Shown in pieces: positions 51,015 through 61,050 of a stretch of DNA of 64,000 bases. The stretch comes from Microglena sp. YARC (Eukaryota > Chlorophyta > Chlorophyceae > Chlamydomonadales > Chlamydomonadaceae), in the NCBI GenBank assembly GCA_022414725.1, contig JAJSRW010000068.1, positions 1 through 64,000 on the forward strand. Reading direction: 5' to 3'. Position numbers and translations under genes: made by a program. The notes below the pieces were generated by a model. It saw only the letters and a list, made by a program, of their open reading frames with translations. It did no database searches and had not been told where the DNA came from. Each line of letters begins with the position of its first letter. Position 1 is the stretch's first letter.

Positions 51015-52431
51015 GATGCAACCCCCCCCCTTACCCGTTCTCATTAGTGTTGAAACAGCCTGGGCGCCTGCTCAGGCTGATGATTGTGTCGAAGCTACCT
51101 GGTACTTAGACAGTGGGGCTAGTCGGAGTTTGACTGGGGACGTCACCCTCTTTAAATCCATCAGATATCAGGCAAATTGCCCCTCTGTTAGATTTGGAGA
51201 TGGTGTTGTTCAGCAGGCAGTTGGTATTGGAACCATTGAACTATGTAATGAGTGGCTTGAGGCCCCCATTACCATCGACAATGTGCTCTACATACCTAAT
51301 TGTCCTGTTAACCTTCTCAGTGTAAATGCTACGGCTAGGTCCCAGGGTTGTATCATTAGTTTTGATGCAGATCGTTGTATTGCCACCAGAGGGTCTAGAA
51401 CTCTTTGGACTGTTCCAGCCACCACGTCTGGTGTTTACCACTTCGAATCGGTACACTGCCCTGTCCCTGATTCTCATCCGCGGGCGTCGCGAGTTCGACC
51501 CTCTCCTGCGGCGTTTTCTGCTGAAACTGTTACTCCTGGTCAAGGCGATCCTACAGTTACTTGTCGTGGCAGTGCGAAACTGTGGCACCGCAGATTTGGC
51601 CATCCTGGTCAACCTGCTATGCACATGTTATCGCACTCCGGCACTGTTACTGGCGGACCCAACTTTACCAGGGCTGCACTTCAAAAGTTCTCACAGGACC
51701 CTTGTGATGCATGTTGTTTGGGTAAGGCCATACGCAAACCATACCCAAATCGTACTAGGAATACTCACGCGCCGCTCGAATTGATACATATTGATATCAT
51801 GGGGCCGTTCAGTGCTGGGTTGAGAGGGGAACTTTATCTTCTTGTCATAGTTGATGATTTTTCTGGGTGGAGTGCGGTTATTCCGATTAGACTGAAATCG
51901 GATGCTGCATGGCAGATCCAATTTACGATTAAGAAGTGGAGTGCGGAACTTTTAGGGGTAGCATTTCGAACGCTTAGGGGGGACCAAGCAAAAGAGTTTT
52001 TGGTCAAATGGTTTGTTGACTGGCTTCATGAGGTAAATGCGACGTACGAACATAGTAGCGTGTATTGCCCACAGCAAAACGGGGTTGCTGAGAGGTTCAA
52101 TGGGGTAGTTGCTGCTATGGCTCGTACGATGCTGATAGAATCAGGGATGAGCAAGGGTTTCTGGCCCTATGCCTTCTTGACTGCTTCGTACCTTCGAAAT
52201 CGGTTACCCACAAAGACGAAAGATGGAAAGACTCCGTATGAGCTTTTCTATCAGCGCGTCCCCGAGGTGTCCCACCTCCGCGTCTTTGGGTGTATAGCCT
52301 ATGTAACCCTACTAGATGGGAAGAAGCGGGGGAAATTAGATCCTAAGAGTATCCAGGGTAGACTGGTGGGGTATAGTGTGGTGTCGAAGGCCTACCAGGT
52401 CTGGATTCCAAAGTTGCAACAAAGTGATTGA
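51001..52431 (+). CDS. pol: Pol part 1 of element B: protease and integrase
   Basis: The frame is +1 relative to gag, overlapping its end; a run of nine C at 51021-51029 could also hide a frame error. The first ATG is at 51013. The order is: aspartic protease active site WYLDSGASRSLTGD (~residues 32-45), the GAG-pre-integrase zinc region LWHRRFGHPG and CDACCLGK (HHCC), the integrase core with IHIDIMGPFS (first Asp), FRTLRGDQAKEF (second Asp) and QQNGVAERFN (Glu), then KTPYELFYQRVPEVSHLRVF and GRLVGYSVVSKAYQVWI. After IPK the frame shifts by one base near 52410 and continues CNKVIEARDVTFFEG in another frame. Confidence 0.88.
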   Translation: MQRSEMQPPPLPVLISVETAWAPAQADDCVEATWYLDSGASRSLTGDVTLFKSIRYQANCPSVRFGDGVVQQAVGIGTIELCNEWLEAPITIDNVLYIPNCPVNLLSVNATARSQGCIISFDADRCIATRGSRTLWTVPATTSGVYHFESVHCPVPDSHPRASRVRPSPAAFSAETVTPGQGDPTVTCRGSAKLWHRRFGHPGQPAMHMLSHSGTVTGGPNFTRAALQKFSQDPCDACCLGKAIRKPYPNRTRNTHAPLELIHIDIMGPFSAGLRGELYLLVIVDDFSGWSAVIPIRLKSDAAWQIQFTIKKWSAELLGVAFRTLRGDQAKEFLVKWFVDWLHEVNATYEHSSVYCPQQNGVAERFNGVVAAMARTMLIESGMSKGFWPYAFLTASYLRNRLPTKTKDGKTPYELFYQRVPEVSHLRVFGCIAYVTLLDGKKRGKLDPKSIQGRLVGYSVVSKAYQVWIPKLQQSD

Positions 52432-53235
52432 GGCTCGTGACGTGACCTTTTTTGAGGGCACTGGCCCAGTGCCCGTCGATGGCAATTGGTGTATGATGGG
52501 AGTTCTTTTGCTTCTGGTTCTCCCTTGGCCGTCACTGAGGGGCGTACTGAACGGCAGCATTAGAATATCTTCTACAGGACTCAGGGCAGATGGAAAACAG
52601 ATGTGGGAGCAGTTTTCCATATGAACCTACGTTCTCGGCAGGCTGCTGCCCCAATGTCTCCCCTGTTTTTGTGCCTGACACTAAGACTGCGGAAATTATT
52701 CCGACTCGCTGCCTTCCATTCTCTATCCTCCCACCCTCTGTCCTGGCTGTTAGTGATTTAAGGGGAGAAGGTGGAGCTAGCGGCCTAGATAAAATTGTAG
52801 AGACTCCTTTCCTTGTTAGTGGTAACCCATTGTTCGAGCCTGAGGTTCTGCAGCTTCCTATTGCTCGGATGAGCAAACTGCCTAGTGACTTAGGTAATGT
52901 TGACTCTAGTGATACAGCCAGTGATTCTACTCTAGCGTCTGCTATGAGCATGCCAGCCCAGGTTGGATTGGGTTAGGTGATGTGGGAGATGCGCCGGACG
53001 TTCGACGTCCAGAGCTACCTCCTGGGAGAGTGATACAATCACTGCTCTCAAAGGTTACACCTCGGGAGCCTCGTCCACCCCCTCTTCCTTCTGCTCTTGG
53101 AGTTTAGATCAAGTGGGAGGATGCGTGGGGAGGTTCCTGAGTTTGGTTTATTAGATGAATCGGTATTGAAGCGATACCCTTCAGTGCCAGATGTTACGGT
53201 TCCTGATGTTTTAGTTCCTTCCCCTTCTCCTTCTA

Positions 53236-54920
53236 TTGCTGGGTGATACTTCTGATGACGTGGAGCGATCCCCTCCATCCCCGTCTGTTGATGGTTCTGC
53301 AGAAGAGGTACCAGAACCAGTTGGTGCTGCTTTTATCTCCATCCAGTGTGAGCTTTCTTATGCTCAAGCTATAGCGCTCGATAACCCTGAGAGGGAAGAG
53401 TGGCAGCTAGCAATGAGAGATGAAATCGCTTCCTCGAGGGTCATGGTACTTGGATTCTGGAGCCTCATCCTGGGGATGAGTACAGACTTATGTCTGCCAG
53501 ATGGTTATCTTTACTAAAAAGTTGGTTAAGGATGGAAGAGTGGAGCGCTACAAAAGCGCGTTTTGTGGCTAGAGGTTACATGCAGCGTCCTGGTATTGAG
53601 TACGACCAGACTTTTGCTCCGGTCACCTCTAAAGCGACTTTGAGGGTGTTACTTGCAGGTGTTTGTTCATCGTAAGATGTTCCTCCAGGCAAATTGATGT
53701 GAAGACTGCATTCCTTCATGGAGTGATAGATCCCAACCTCAAATTGTACTTGAGGCAGCCTGACGGCTTCATCAAGGTTGGGCCTAATGGAAAACCCCTG
53801 GTTTGTCGCATTGTGAAGAGCTTGTATGGATTTGAAGCAGGCCCCTAGAGCTTTGGCATGACAATGTCCCTGCAGGTTCTTCGCCTTGCAGGTTTCCGAC
53901 CGACGCTCTCTGATCCAGCACTTTTTTGTGCGCCTGGATGCTGATGGCCTGTGGTCCTGGGTCCCTGACATATGTCGACGACTTTTTGGATTGCTGTTGA
54001 TGAGCTCGTGCTCTATGATGCACTTATTACCATCTTGCGTAATAACGGGTGGGGTTATTACAGAAATGGGAGTACCTGACAGTTCTCTCTTTTGGACTGT
54101 AATGTTACCTTGATGATGAGGGCGGTTGTGTGAAGATGTACTCAGTCAGCATAAATGCTATTAATGGATGGTTGACGGTTCAAGCTTAATGCAGGGGAAG
54201 AGAAGTTGAAGGCTACGTCTGAGGTGCCCATGGTGTCTAAGTCAGTTACAGTTTATGCCATTGGCAGTCCTGTTCTACCTAACAACACTTTGTACGCATC
54301 TCTGGTTGGTAGCCTCATCTACTTGTCCACGTGCACAAGACCTGATATTGCTTTTGCTGTTAGTCAACTTTCTAGATTCACAGCAGCACCTACTCAGGCT
54401 CACTGGAATGCAGCTCTGAGGGTTCTGGGTGTACCTTCGCAAGCATACTTATATTGGTATTGCCTACACTCATGACCCAAAATTTGAGCTCCTTGCTTAC
54501 AGTGATGCATCTTTTGGTGAGGATCCGGAGGACAGGAGATCTCAAACTGGTCTTGCTTTTCTGGTAGCTTCTGTGGAATTGTCAATTGGGTATCCAAGCG
54601 ACAAATCACCCCTGCAGTTAGTACTGGGGAAGCTGAGTATCAAGCTTTGGGCTGGTTGTGCGAGGGAAGTTCAGTGGCTTCAAGCATCTTAGGGTAGACC
54701 TGGGATTGCCTGTTCACTTGATTACTATCAAATGTGATGCACGGTAGCTCTGTCCTGGACAGAGGACTACAAGCTTGAAAAGCAAGGCTAAACACATAGA
54801 TATAATGCATCACTACATCAAGGATTTGGTTTCTAAGCAGCGCATCGGTGTTACTAAGGTGCATACCTCCTTGCAGTTGGCTGATACTCTTTCACTAAGC
54901 CTCTCCCCGCAGAGGTTTTT
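53236..54920 (+). pseudogene. pol: Pol part 2 of element B: reverse transcriptase and RNase H, frameshifted
   Basis: Motifs appear in the Copia order but in changing frames: ALDNPEREEWQLAMRDEI, FVARGYMQRPGIEYDQTFAP, IDVKTAFLHG, LKLYLRQPDGF, CRIVKSLYGF, YVDD at 53971-53982, LYASLVGSLIYLSTCTRPDI, LLAYSDASFGED (RNase H), TGEAEYQALGW and the end motif AKHIDIMHHYIKD with LADTL. At least six frame changes are needed, so no full-length polymerase is made from this copy unless many are assembly errors. 52432-53235 is the variable linker between integrase and reverse transcriptase, also broken. Confidence 0.85.
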
Positions 54921-55627
54921 TGGAGTATGAATGGTATGCTTGGTTTGGTCAAGTACAAGCTTCGCCTAGGTTTTATTGATTTTTACAGTGATTTTTTCTG
55001 CAGTTCAGGTTTGTGCTCTCTGCGGGAGTCGCGGGTTTCGATGCCCACCTGCGGTGATTTCAGAATATTAATTTGCTTCAGGTCTACTGCCCTTGCTTCA
55101 CCTCGAGTGTTGTACGACTCCAATCCTGTAGCGATGGTGAATGGGTATGTAGTTTGTATAGACCTGTCGCACTGGATTTTGGGGTTGATTTTTACCTTCG
55201 AGTCTCTGGTCATGACTACCTCGCTGGTAGTCTGTTTTGGAATTATTATTATTTTTTGTTTGATTTCCCCTCTTTTGGTAGAAAATTGCACCTGGTTTTG
55301 GGGATTGTTACACCTGTGGTCCAAGGATGGAGCCTGCAAGGTTCTGAGTAACTGTTTTACCTCTTTAGCCCTGATTGGCTTAAATAGAGTTGCTTCAGTT
55401 AGGTGGAGTGTGGTACTGTATTCTGCGCTCTTTCCCTCCCTAGATGAAACATTTTGAGGTTGGTTAAATCTTAGAATGATATTGGAAGTATCGGTGTCGC
55501 CCTTGAGGATGTCTCTCTCTCTCTTAGATTTAATTTTCTGCTTGCTTTTGAGTTTCAGATTTCTTTTTCGAAGTTTATTGTTAAAGGTTTGAAAGTATAA
55601 TTTCCTTGACAGTTAGAACAGGTGGAG
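54921..55627 (+). other. 3' internal region of element B
   Basis: T-rich and without recognised motifs between the end of pol and the polypurine tract. An open frame of 176 codons has no membrane-plus-signal arrangement that would mark an envelope gene and is probably chance. Element A has similar T-rich 3' internal DNA. Confidence 0.5.
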
Positions 55628-55835
55628 TGTCAGCTTTAGCTGTTCGTTGTTCTACCTGTCCTATTGGCTACGCAACCTATTCGCGGTCTGTCGCTTCCCC
55701 CGTAACCTAAGGGTTCCGGGGTTTGGCCCGTCAGGACTTTCTCTCTCAAAGAGGCGTCCCTCGGCTCTTTTTAAACTGTCCAGTTGTCTAAACACTTCGT
55801 TCCTGGTCTCCTTCAAGTCCTCTGGAACTCTGTCA
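55628..55835 (+). repeat. 3' LTR of element B
   Basis: 208 bp, TGTCAGCTTTAGC to GGAACTCTGTCA, followed by GTACC at 55836-55840. Confidence 0.9.
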
Positions 55836-55840
55836 GTACC

Positions 55841-56474
55841 TCCTAATCGGCCCCCCCAGCTTCCCTGCCCCACTAAACTCCCTACTCTCACGCCTGTCAA
55901 CTTTAACGACAGCATGCAGGCCTTTTGATGTCGCCATGCACCAACGCCGATCCAGTCGGTGCAAGTGTCGCGTCAAGGCCCTGCAGACATCTCCCCGGTG
56001 ACTGTTGCGGAGCATGGCGCGTAGACGCAATCGGCCCCCCTACCCTCTCCCTCCTCCCCCTCCCCCTCTCTCACACCCGTCAACTTACACATTGGCAGGC
56101 TTGATGTCGCCATGGCAATCGCACATCCAGTCGGGCAAGTGGCCTCAAGGCCGTGCAACAATCTCCCTGACTGTGGCGGCAGCAATGCGCGCAGGTACCA
56201 CAAATCGGCCCCCTCCTCCTGCCCCCTACCCCTCTCTCACGCCTGTCAACTTACACACATTGGCAGGCTTTGATGTCGCCATGCACCACATCCAGTCGGT
56301 GCAAGTGTCAAGGCCTGCAACATTTCCCTGACTGTGCGGAGCATGGCGCGGTAACCAAAATGGCACGCGCATATCGGCCTCAAGCTGCATTGCCTAATAG
56401 AAGGTACGTAAGACCCCCGCACAGGTTGGAAATGGCCTTGCTCAGGCAGCCCCAGTCACAATACTCTAAGATAA
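55841..56474 (-). CDS. Kinase hinge and catalytic-loop exons, tandem copies
   Basis: The exon at 56474 (acceptor CCACCCGCAG|TT) reads ILEYCDWGCLSKAISNLCG, kinase subdomain V (hinge E-Y-C-D-x-G-x-L). It is followed by three copies of a catalytic-loop exon at about 56400-56270, 56200-56085 and 56030-55905: RAMLRTVREMLQAL, then in another frame LHRLDVVHGDIK and PANV|GTAAGT. HGDIKPAN is the HRDLKxxN loop. Copies are separated by CACACCCGTCAACTTACACA and C/T tracts. Each has single-base differences, so frames do not run through. The fourth copy is the 49.08 kb piece cut off by element B. One copy must be the real exon; 56.4-56.27 kb looks best. Confidence 0.65.
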
Positions 56475-57832
56475 CTGCGGGTGGTAGGTGGTGGGTGTGT
56501 GGTAAGGGGTGTGGAGTGGTGGTTGGGTGGGTGTGGTGGTGTGGTGCGTTGTGGTGGTGTGGTGGTGTGGTGTGGGGAGGGTGTGGTGTGGTGGGTGGTG
56601 GGTGGGTGTGTGTGGTGGTGGGTGTGGTGGTGGTAGTGGTGGTCGTAGGATACTCTCTAAGATAACCATGCGGGTGGTGGGGTGTGGTGTGGGGTAGGGT
56701 GGGTAAGGGTGGTGGGTAATGGGTAGTTTGTTGGGTAGTGTGTTTGGATAGTGTGTTTGGGTAGTGTGGGTTAGTTACGTGGGTGGTGGGTGGTTTGGGT
56801 GGGTAGCGGTGGTGGGATGGTGGTGGGTGTTGTATGGGTGTGGTAGTGGTGGTGGGTAATGGGTAGTGGATGTGGTGGGGTAGTAGATGGGTAGTGGGTA
56901 GTGGATGGTGGTGGGTAGTTGAGACTAGTGGGATGGTGTGGGTAATGGGTGGGTTTGGGTAGTGAGTTGGGTTGGGTTAGTGGGGCCATGGGTCTTGGAT
57001 AGTGGGGGTGGGTTGGGTGTGGGTGGGGTTTGGGTAATTCTGGGGCTGGGTAGTGGAGAGACTGGTGGTGAATAGTGGGTGGTTTAAATGCACAGGGATG
57101 GTGGGTATAGTTGGGGATGATGGGGAGAAGGAGAGGGTGTGGGGGTGGAGAGTGGGTGCTTTGGGTGCGGGACAGGTGCGATCATGGGGGCGATGGATTG
57201 TCAATCAACCCCGCAATTACAAAATGGAAGATACTGTGAGTGTGGGGAAGCAGGAGATGGTGGGGGGTTGGTTGGCTAATTGGTTGGTTGGTGGGGGTTG
57301 GTTGAAGGTGGGTTGGCTCATTGGTTGGTTGGTGGGGGTTGGTTGAGGTTGGGCTTTTGTGCTTCTGATTGCGTGGATATTGGGCTAGTTGGTTGAGCGT
57401 GTGTGTGTTTGGTGGGGGTTGGTTGACTTTTTTGCATGGATATGGTTGGTTGGTTAAAGGTTGAGGTTTCGCAGGATTGGCCATTGGATAGGTTGGTGGG
57501 GGTTGGTTGGATTTTTGCTTGGATATTGGTTGTTGGTTGGTCTGGTTGAGATTGGGATTGCTATTGGGTGGATGGTTAAGGGTGGTTGGCTATTGGGTGG
57601 TGTGTGGGGGTTGGTTGGATATTGCATGGCTATTTGTTGTTTGTTTGAGGTTGGTTGGCTATTGGTTGGTTGGTTGGTGGGGGGGTGGTGGCTATTGCAT
57701 GGCTATACGGGTGGGTGGTTGTGGTTGGTTGGCTATTGGGTGGTTGTGGTTGGTTGGCTATTAACTGCTTGGCTTTTGGTCGGTTCCGAGGCCATCCCTG
57801 CTGACAAAAGATTCCGATGGCTGAAGTATGTT
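56475..57832. repeat. GT-rich minisatellites in kinase intron
   Basis: 56475-56660: GTGGTGTGGTGG, then a duplicate of the hinge-exon edge (CTCTAAGATAACCATGCGGG at ~56655), 56690-57060: GTAATGGGTAGTG repeats, 57250-57770: GGTTGGTTGGCTATTGGTTG repeats. A short non-repetitive stretch at 57180-57240 reads IFHFVIAGLIDNPS on the minus strand after CACTCACAG, but no kinase match is clear. At 57780-57835 is a partial copy of the 58.2-58.8 kb exon (ATCTTTTGTCAGCAGGGATG). Confidence 0.6.
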
Positions 57833-58000
57833 TAGGGATAGGCAATATGAGTATCATACAAGTATCATATGATGCCTGCAGTCTGACTAGGCATAAAGTT
57901 ACCGATTTATATACACAATATCATATAATGCAATTTGTATGATATCATATGATATCATACTCGCCTTTGGTCAAAAAATCATATGATATGCGATCCCTAT
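57833..58000. mobile_element. 168 bp hAT-like MITE with perfect 8 bp target duplication
   Basis: TAGGGATAGGCAATATGAGT left, TCATATGATATGCGATCCCTA right (one extra T), flanked by AGTATGTT at 57825-57832 and 58001-58008. The interior GCAGTCTGACTAGGCATAAA and CGCCTTTGGTC is shared with the copies at 25808, 31531 and 46214. It is the best-preserved copy of the family. Confidence 0.9.
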
Positions 58001-58014
58001 AGTATGTTCAACGA

Positions 58015-58215
58015 TTTTTTAGCGGAGGCCCTCCCTTCTGGTGGGGCGGGAGCCTCGCCGGGGTCACCCCCTTCGTCCGTTTGCCTGTCCGACCAAGACT
58101 GACACGTCAGCCAACTGTCTCATAACTAACTGCCTTCGGTCAGCTACGTTTCCGTTGCACCTGTCGTTCTGTTGCAACACTCTCTGCAATTCTCCGCGTA
58201 GCTTGCTACGCTGCA
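58015..58215 (-). repeat. Dispersed repeat, inverted partner of 43145-43370
   Basis: The plus strand reads GGAGGCCCTCCCTTCTGG, GGGCGGGAGCC, GACACGTCAGCCAACTGTCT, GCGTAGCTTGCTACGCTGC. The terminal palindrome differs in its loop from that of the 43 kb copy. Confidence 0.55.
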
Positions 58216-58224
58216 TAGGACTTG

Positions 58225-58760
58225 TACATTTCCAATTTTAATTCTAACCACTGTCAAGTAGTCCCCTGACTTGGCCCCCACACAAAACAAGAAGCCCCAC
58301 CACGTGATGGTGATGCTAGCTGGCGTACCGTTCATATCAGGGTTCCCATCATTCATGCTGACAAAAAGATTCTTGCTTTGCTGCAGTGTGTTCTTCATCG
58401 ATTTATAAATACCCAATTGTCTCACTCACTGTCAAGTAGAATCCCTTGACTTGGCCCCCACACAAAAAACAGGTGTCCCACCACAATGATGGTGATGCTA
58501 CTGGCGTACGGTTTGTATCAGGGCTCCCAATGCGTTCATGAGGACAAAAGATTACGCTCACACTGTAGTGTGGTCTTCACTATTTTCAATCCCCAATTGT
58601 CTCACCGCTACTGTCAAGTAATCCCCTGACTTTTGGCCCCTCCCACTGCAAAACAACAAGTCCTCGCACGTGATGGCGATGCTAGCTGGCGTGCGTTCAT
58701 GGCAGTGGCTCCCGAAATCCATCCCACGCTGACAATAGGAGTCGCGCTCGCTGAAGTTTG
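58225..58760 (-). repeat. Three tandem copies of an exon-like segment (TPASITIT)
   Basis: Units of ~170-190 bp at about 58225-58415, 58416-58590 and 58591-58760. On the minus strand the lowest copy reads NLFVSMNDGNPDMNGTPASI, TITWWGFLFCVGAKSGDYLT; the top copy reads TPASIAITCEDLLFCSG, QKSGDYLTV; the middle one is frame-broken. Donor-like TTGACAG|TGG / CAGTAG edges lie at the same place in each. The domain is not recognised. By position it would be N-terminal to the kinase domain. Confidence 0.5.
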
Positions 58761-58843
58761 TTCTCTGAGTTCTTGTCCTCCTTATCGTTATCCTCGTCCT
58801 CGGGGTTGGCATCAAACCTAACGGGTTTCGAAACTTCGCACAC
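58722..58843 (-). CDS. Exon, probably N-terminal part of the kinase gene
   Basis: The acceptor TTGTGTGTGGCAG|GTG at 58844/58843 opens VCEVSKPVRFDANPEDEDN, then DKEDKNSENKLQRARLLL, merging with the top copy of the TPASITIT segment. The stretch is acidic and then basic, and no domain is recognised. The exon is supported by the acceptor and by the fact that its first ~40 bp are what the upstream array repeats. Assignment to the kinase gene rests on strand and position only; it may be a separate gene. Confidence 0.5.
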
Positions 58844-58856
58844 CTGCCACACACAA

Positions 58857-58890
58857 GGGTTTAGGGTTTAAGGTTTAGGGTTTATGGTTA
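58857..58890. repeat. Short TTTAGGG telomere-like tract
   Basis: GGGTTTAGGGTTTAAGGTTTAGGGTTTATGG lies immediately upstream (on the minus strand) of the exon acceptor at 58844. It is the second TTTAGGG-type tract in the window. Confidence 0.6.
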
Positions 58891-59935
58891 ACGTTTAGTA
58901 CAGACAATCATTGCAAATACAATCAAACACAAATAATGTTTCCTCGTCCTCGGGGTTGGCATCAAACATAATGGGTTTCGAAACTTCGCACACCTGCCAC
59001 ACAACAAGTAACCAAGCACAATCATATTGCAAATACAATCACAACACATATATGCAAATACAATCACATACACATGCAAAAACAACAAGGGTTGGAGTTA
59101 AACCTAATGGTTTTGAAACATCGCACACCTGCCACACAAGTGCACACAATCATTCCAAATACGAGCACACACGCATGCAAATACAATCACACAAACGTAT
59201 GCAATTACAATCACACAAATGCAAATACAATCACACATATATGCAAATACAATCACACACATGCAAATACAACAAGGGTTGGCATCTAACCTAATGGGTT
59301 TCGAAACTTCGCACACCTGCCACACACAAGTGCACACAATCATTACAAATGCAATCACATACACATGCAAATACAACAAGGGTTGGCATCTAACCTAATG
59401 GGTTTCGAAACTTCGCACACCTGCCACACACAAGTGCACACAATCATTACAAATGCAATCACATACACATGCAAATACAACAAGGGTTGGCATCAAACCT
59501 AATGGGGTTTTTTCGAAAACTTTGCACACCTGCCCACACACGAGTGCACACAATCATTACAAATGCAATCACATACACATGCAAATACAACAAGGGTTGG
59601 CATCTAACCTAATGGGTTTCGAAACTTCGCACACCTGCCACACACAAGTGCACACAATCATTACAAATGCAATCACAAACACATGCAAATACAACAAGGG
59701 TTGGCATCAAACCTAATGGATTTCGAAACTTTGCACACCTGCCACACACAAGTGCACACAATCATTACAAACGAAATCACACACGCATGCAAATACAATC
59801 ACACAATCATTGCAAATACAATCACACATATATATGAAAATACAATCACATACACATGCAAATACAACAAGGGTTGGCATCAAACCTAATAGGTTTCGAA
59901 ACTTCGCACACCTGCCACAACCAAGTACAATACCA
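58891..59935 (-). repeat. Array of acceptor plus exon start in CA-rich DNA
   Basis: Eight copies (about 58940, 59090, 59275, 59380, 59480, 59600, 59700, 59875) of a block that reads on the minus strand TGTGTGTGGCAG|GTGTGCGA, AGTTTCGAAACCCATTAGG, TTTGATGCCAACCC, separated by TTGTATTTGCATGTG-rich spacer of 60-150 bp. The real exon at 58843 is the only copy that continues past A-N-P into the EDEDND sequence. Confidence 0.85.
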
Positions 59936-61050
59936 TAGAAGCGGCACGCCTCACAATGCATTTTTGATCATGCGTGAACAAAGATACAATCAAACACACA
60001 TGCAAATACATACGTACTCACAACACACGCGAGCACACAAACCCACACAGAACACTACCACACACAATTCACACGGGAACCGAAAGAAGGAGTACACACA
60101 CATGGAAATACACATGTACTCGGCTGCAACACACACACGTGCACACGAACCCACAAAGGACACTGGCACACACAATCCACACACACACAGTAGACACACA
60201 TGCAAATACATATGCACTCACAACACACACGAGCACACAAACCCACAAAGAAAACTACCACACCCAACGCGCACAGCCACAAATAGATACATTGCACACA
60301 CAGACACATGATATACTCATGCAAATACATATGTACGCACAACACACGCGAGCACAGAAACCCACACAGAACACTGCCACATACTACCACACACAAAGCA
60401 CACAGACACAGTAGACACACATGCAAATACATATGCACTCACAACACACACGAGCACACAAACCCACACAGAACACTGCCACACACAATGCACACAGACA
60501 CAGTAGACACACATGCAAATACATATGCACTCACAACACACACGAGCACACAAACCCACACAGAACACTGCCACACACAATGCACACCGATACAAATACA
60601 TATGCACTCACAACACACGCGAGTACACAAACCCACACACTACCACACACGCACAGACACAGTACACACACATGTAAGTACATATGCACTCACAACACAC
60701 GCGAGCACACAAACCCACTCAATAACAGTGGCAGACAGCACACACATAAACAGTACACACACATGCAAATGCATATGTACTCACAACACACACGAGTACA
60801 CAAACCACACAGAACACTGCCACACACAATGCACACAGGCACGCACAGACACATTACACACACATGTAAATGCATATGTGCTCACAACACACACTCTGCA
60901 AGCACACAAACACACACAGAAACAACCGCTCACAATGTGCGCACATTACACAAATATAAGCATTGCACGCAGACACACAACCATTACAAACTCATGCTAG
61001 ATACATATGTACTAACAACACACATGAGTACACAGACCACATAGACCCAC
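59936..61050. repeat. ~105 bp CA-rich tandem array
   Basis: Units of ATGCAAATACATATGCACTC, ACAACACACACGAGCACACA, AACCCACACAGAACACTGCC, ACACACAATGCACACAGACA; about nine copies. No exon edge is recognised. Confidence 0.8.

Larger units (their letters stand above)
49173..55835 (+). mobile_element. LTR retrotransposon B (Ty1/Copia)
   Basis: 6.66 kb: LTRs 49173-49369 and 55628-55835 with TG...CA ends, 5 bp target duplication GTACC (49168-49172 and 55836-55840), GGTTATAGG after the left LTR and polypurine AGGTGGAG before the right LTR. Gag has a zinc knuckle. The pol order is protease, integrase, reverse transcriptase, RNase H, which defines Copia. Integrase is intact in one frame, while reverse transcriptase and RNase H are broken by several frameshifts. 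It sits inside the kinase gene in the opposite orientation. Confidence 0.95.

Noticed and set aside
51012..51030. Programmed +1 frameshift between gag and pol of element B
   Set aside because: The overlap and +1 relation are real, but a nine-base C run next to it and the many other frame errors make an assembly or decay explanation just as likely.
54927..55457. Envelope-like ORF downstream of pol in element B
   Set aside because: It has hydrophobic stretches because the DNA is T-rich, but no signal peptide plus anchor layout; the same T-rich type occurs in element A without a frame.
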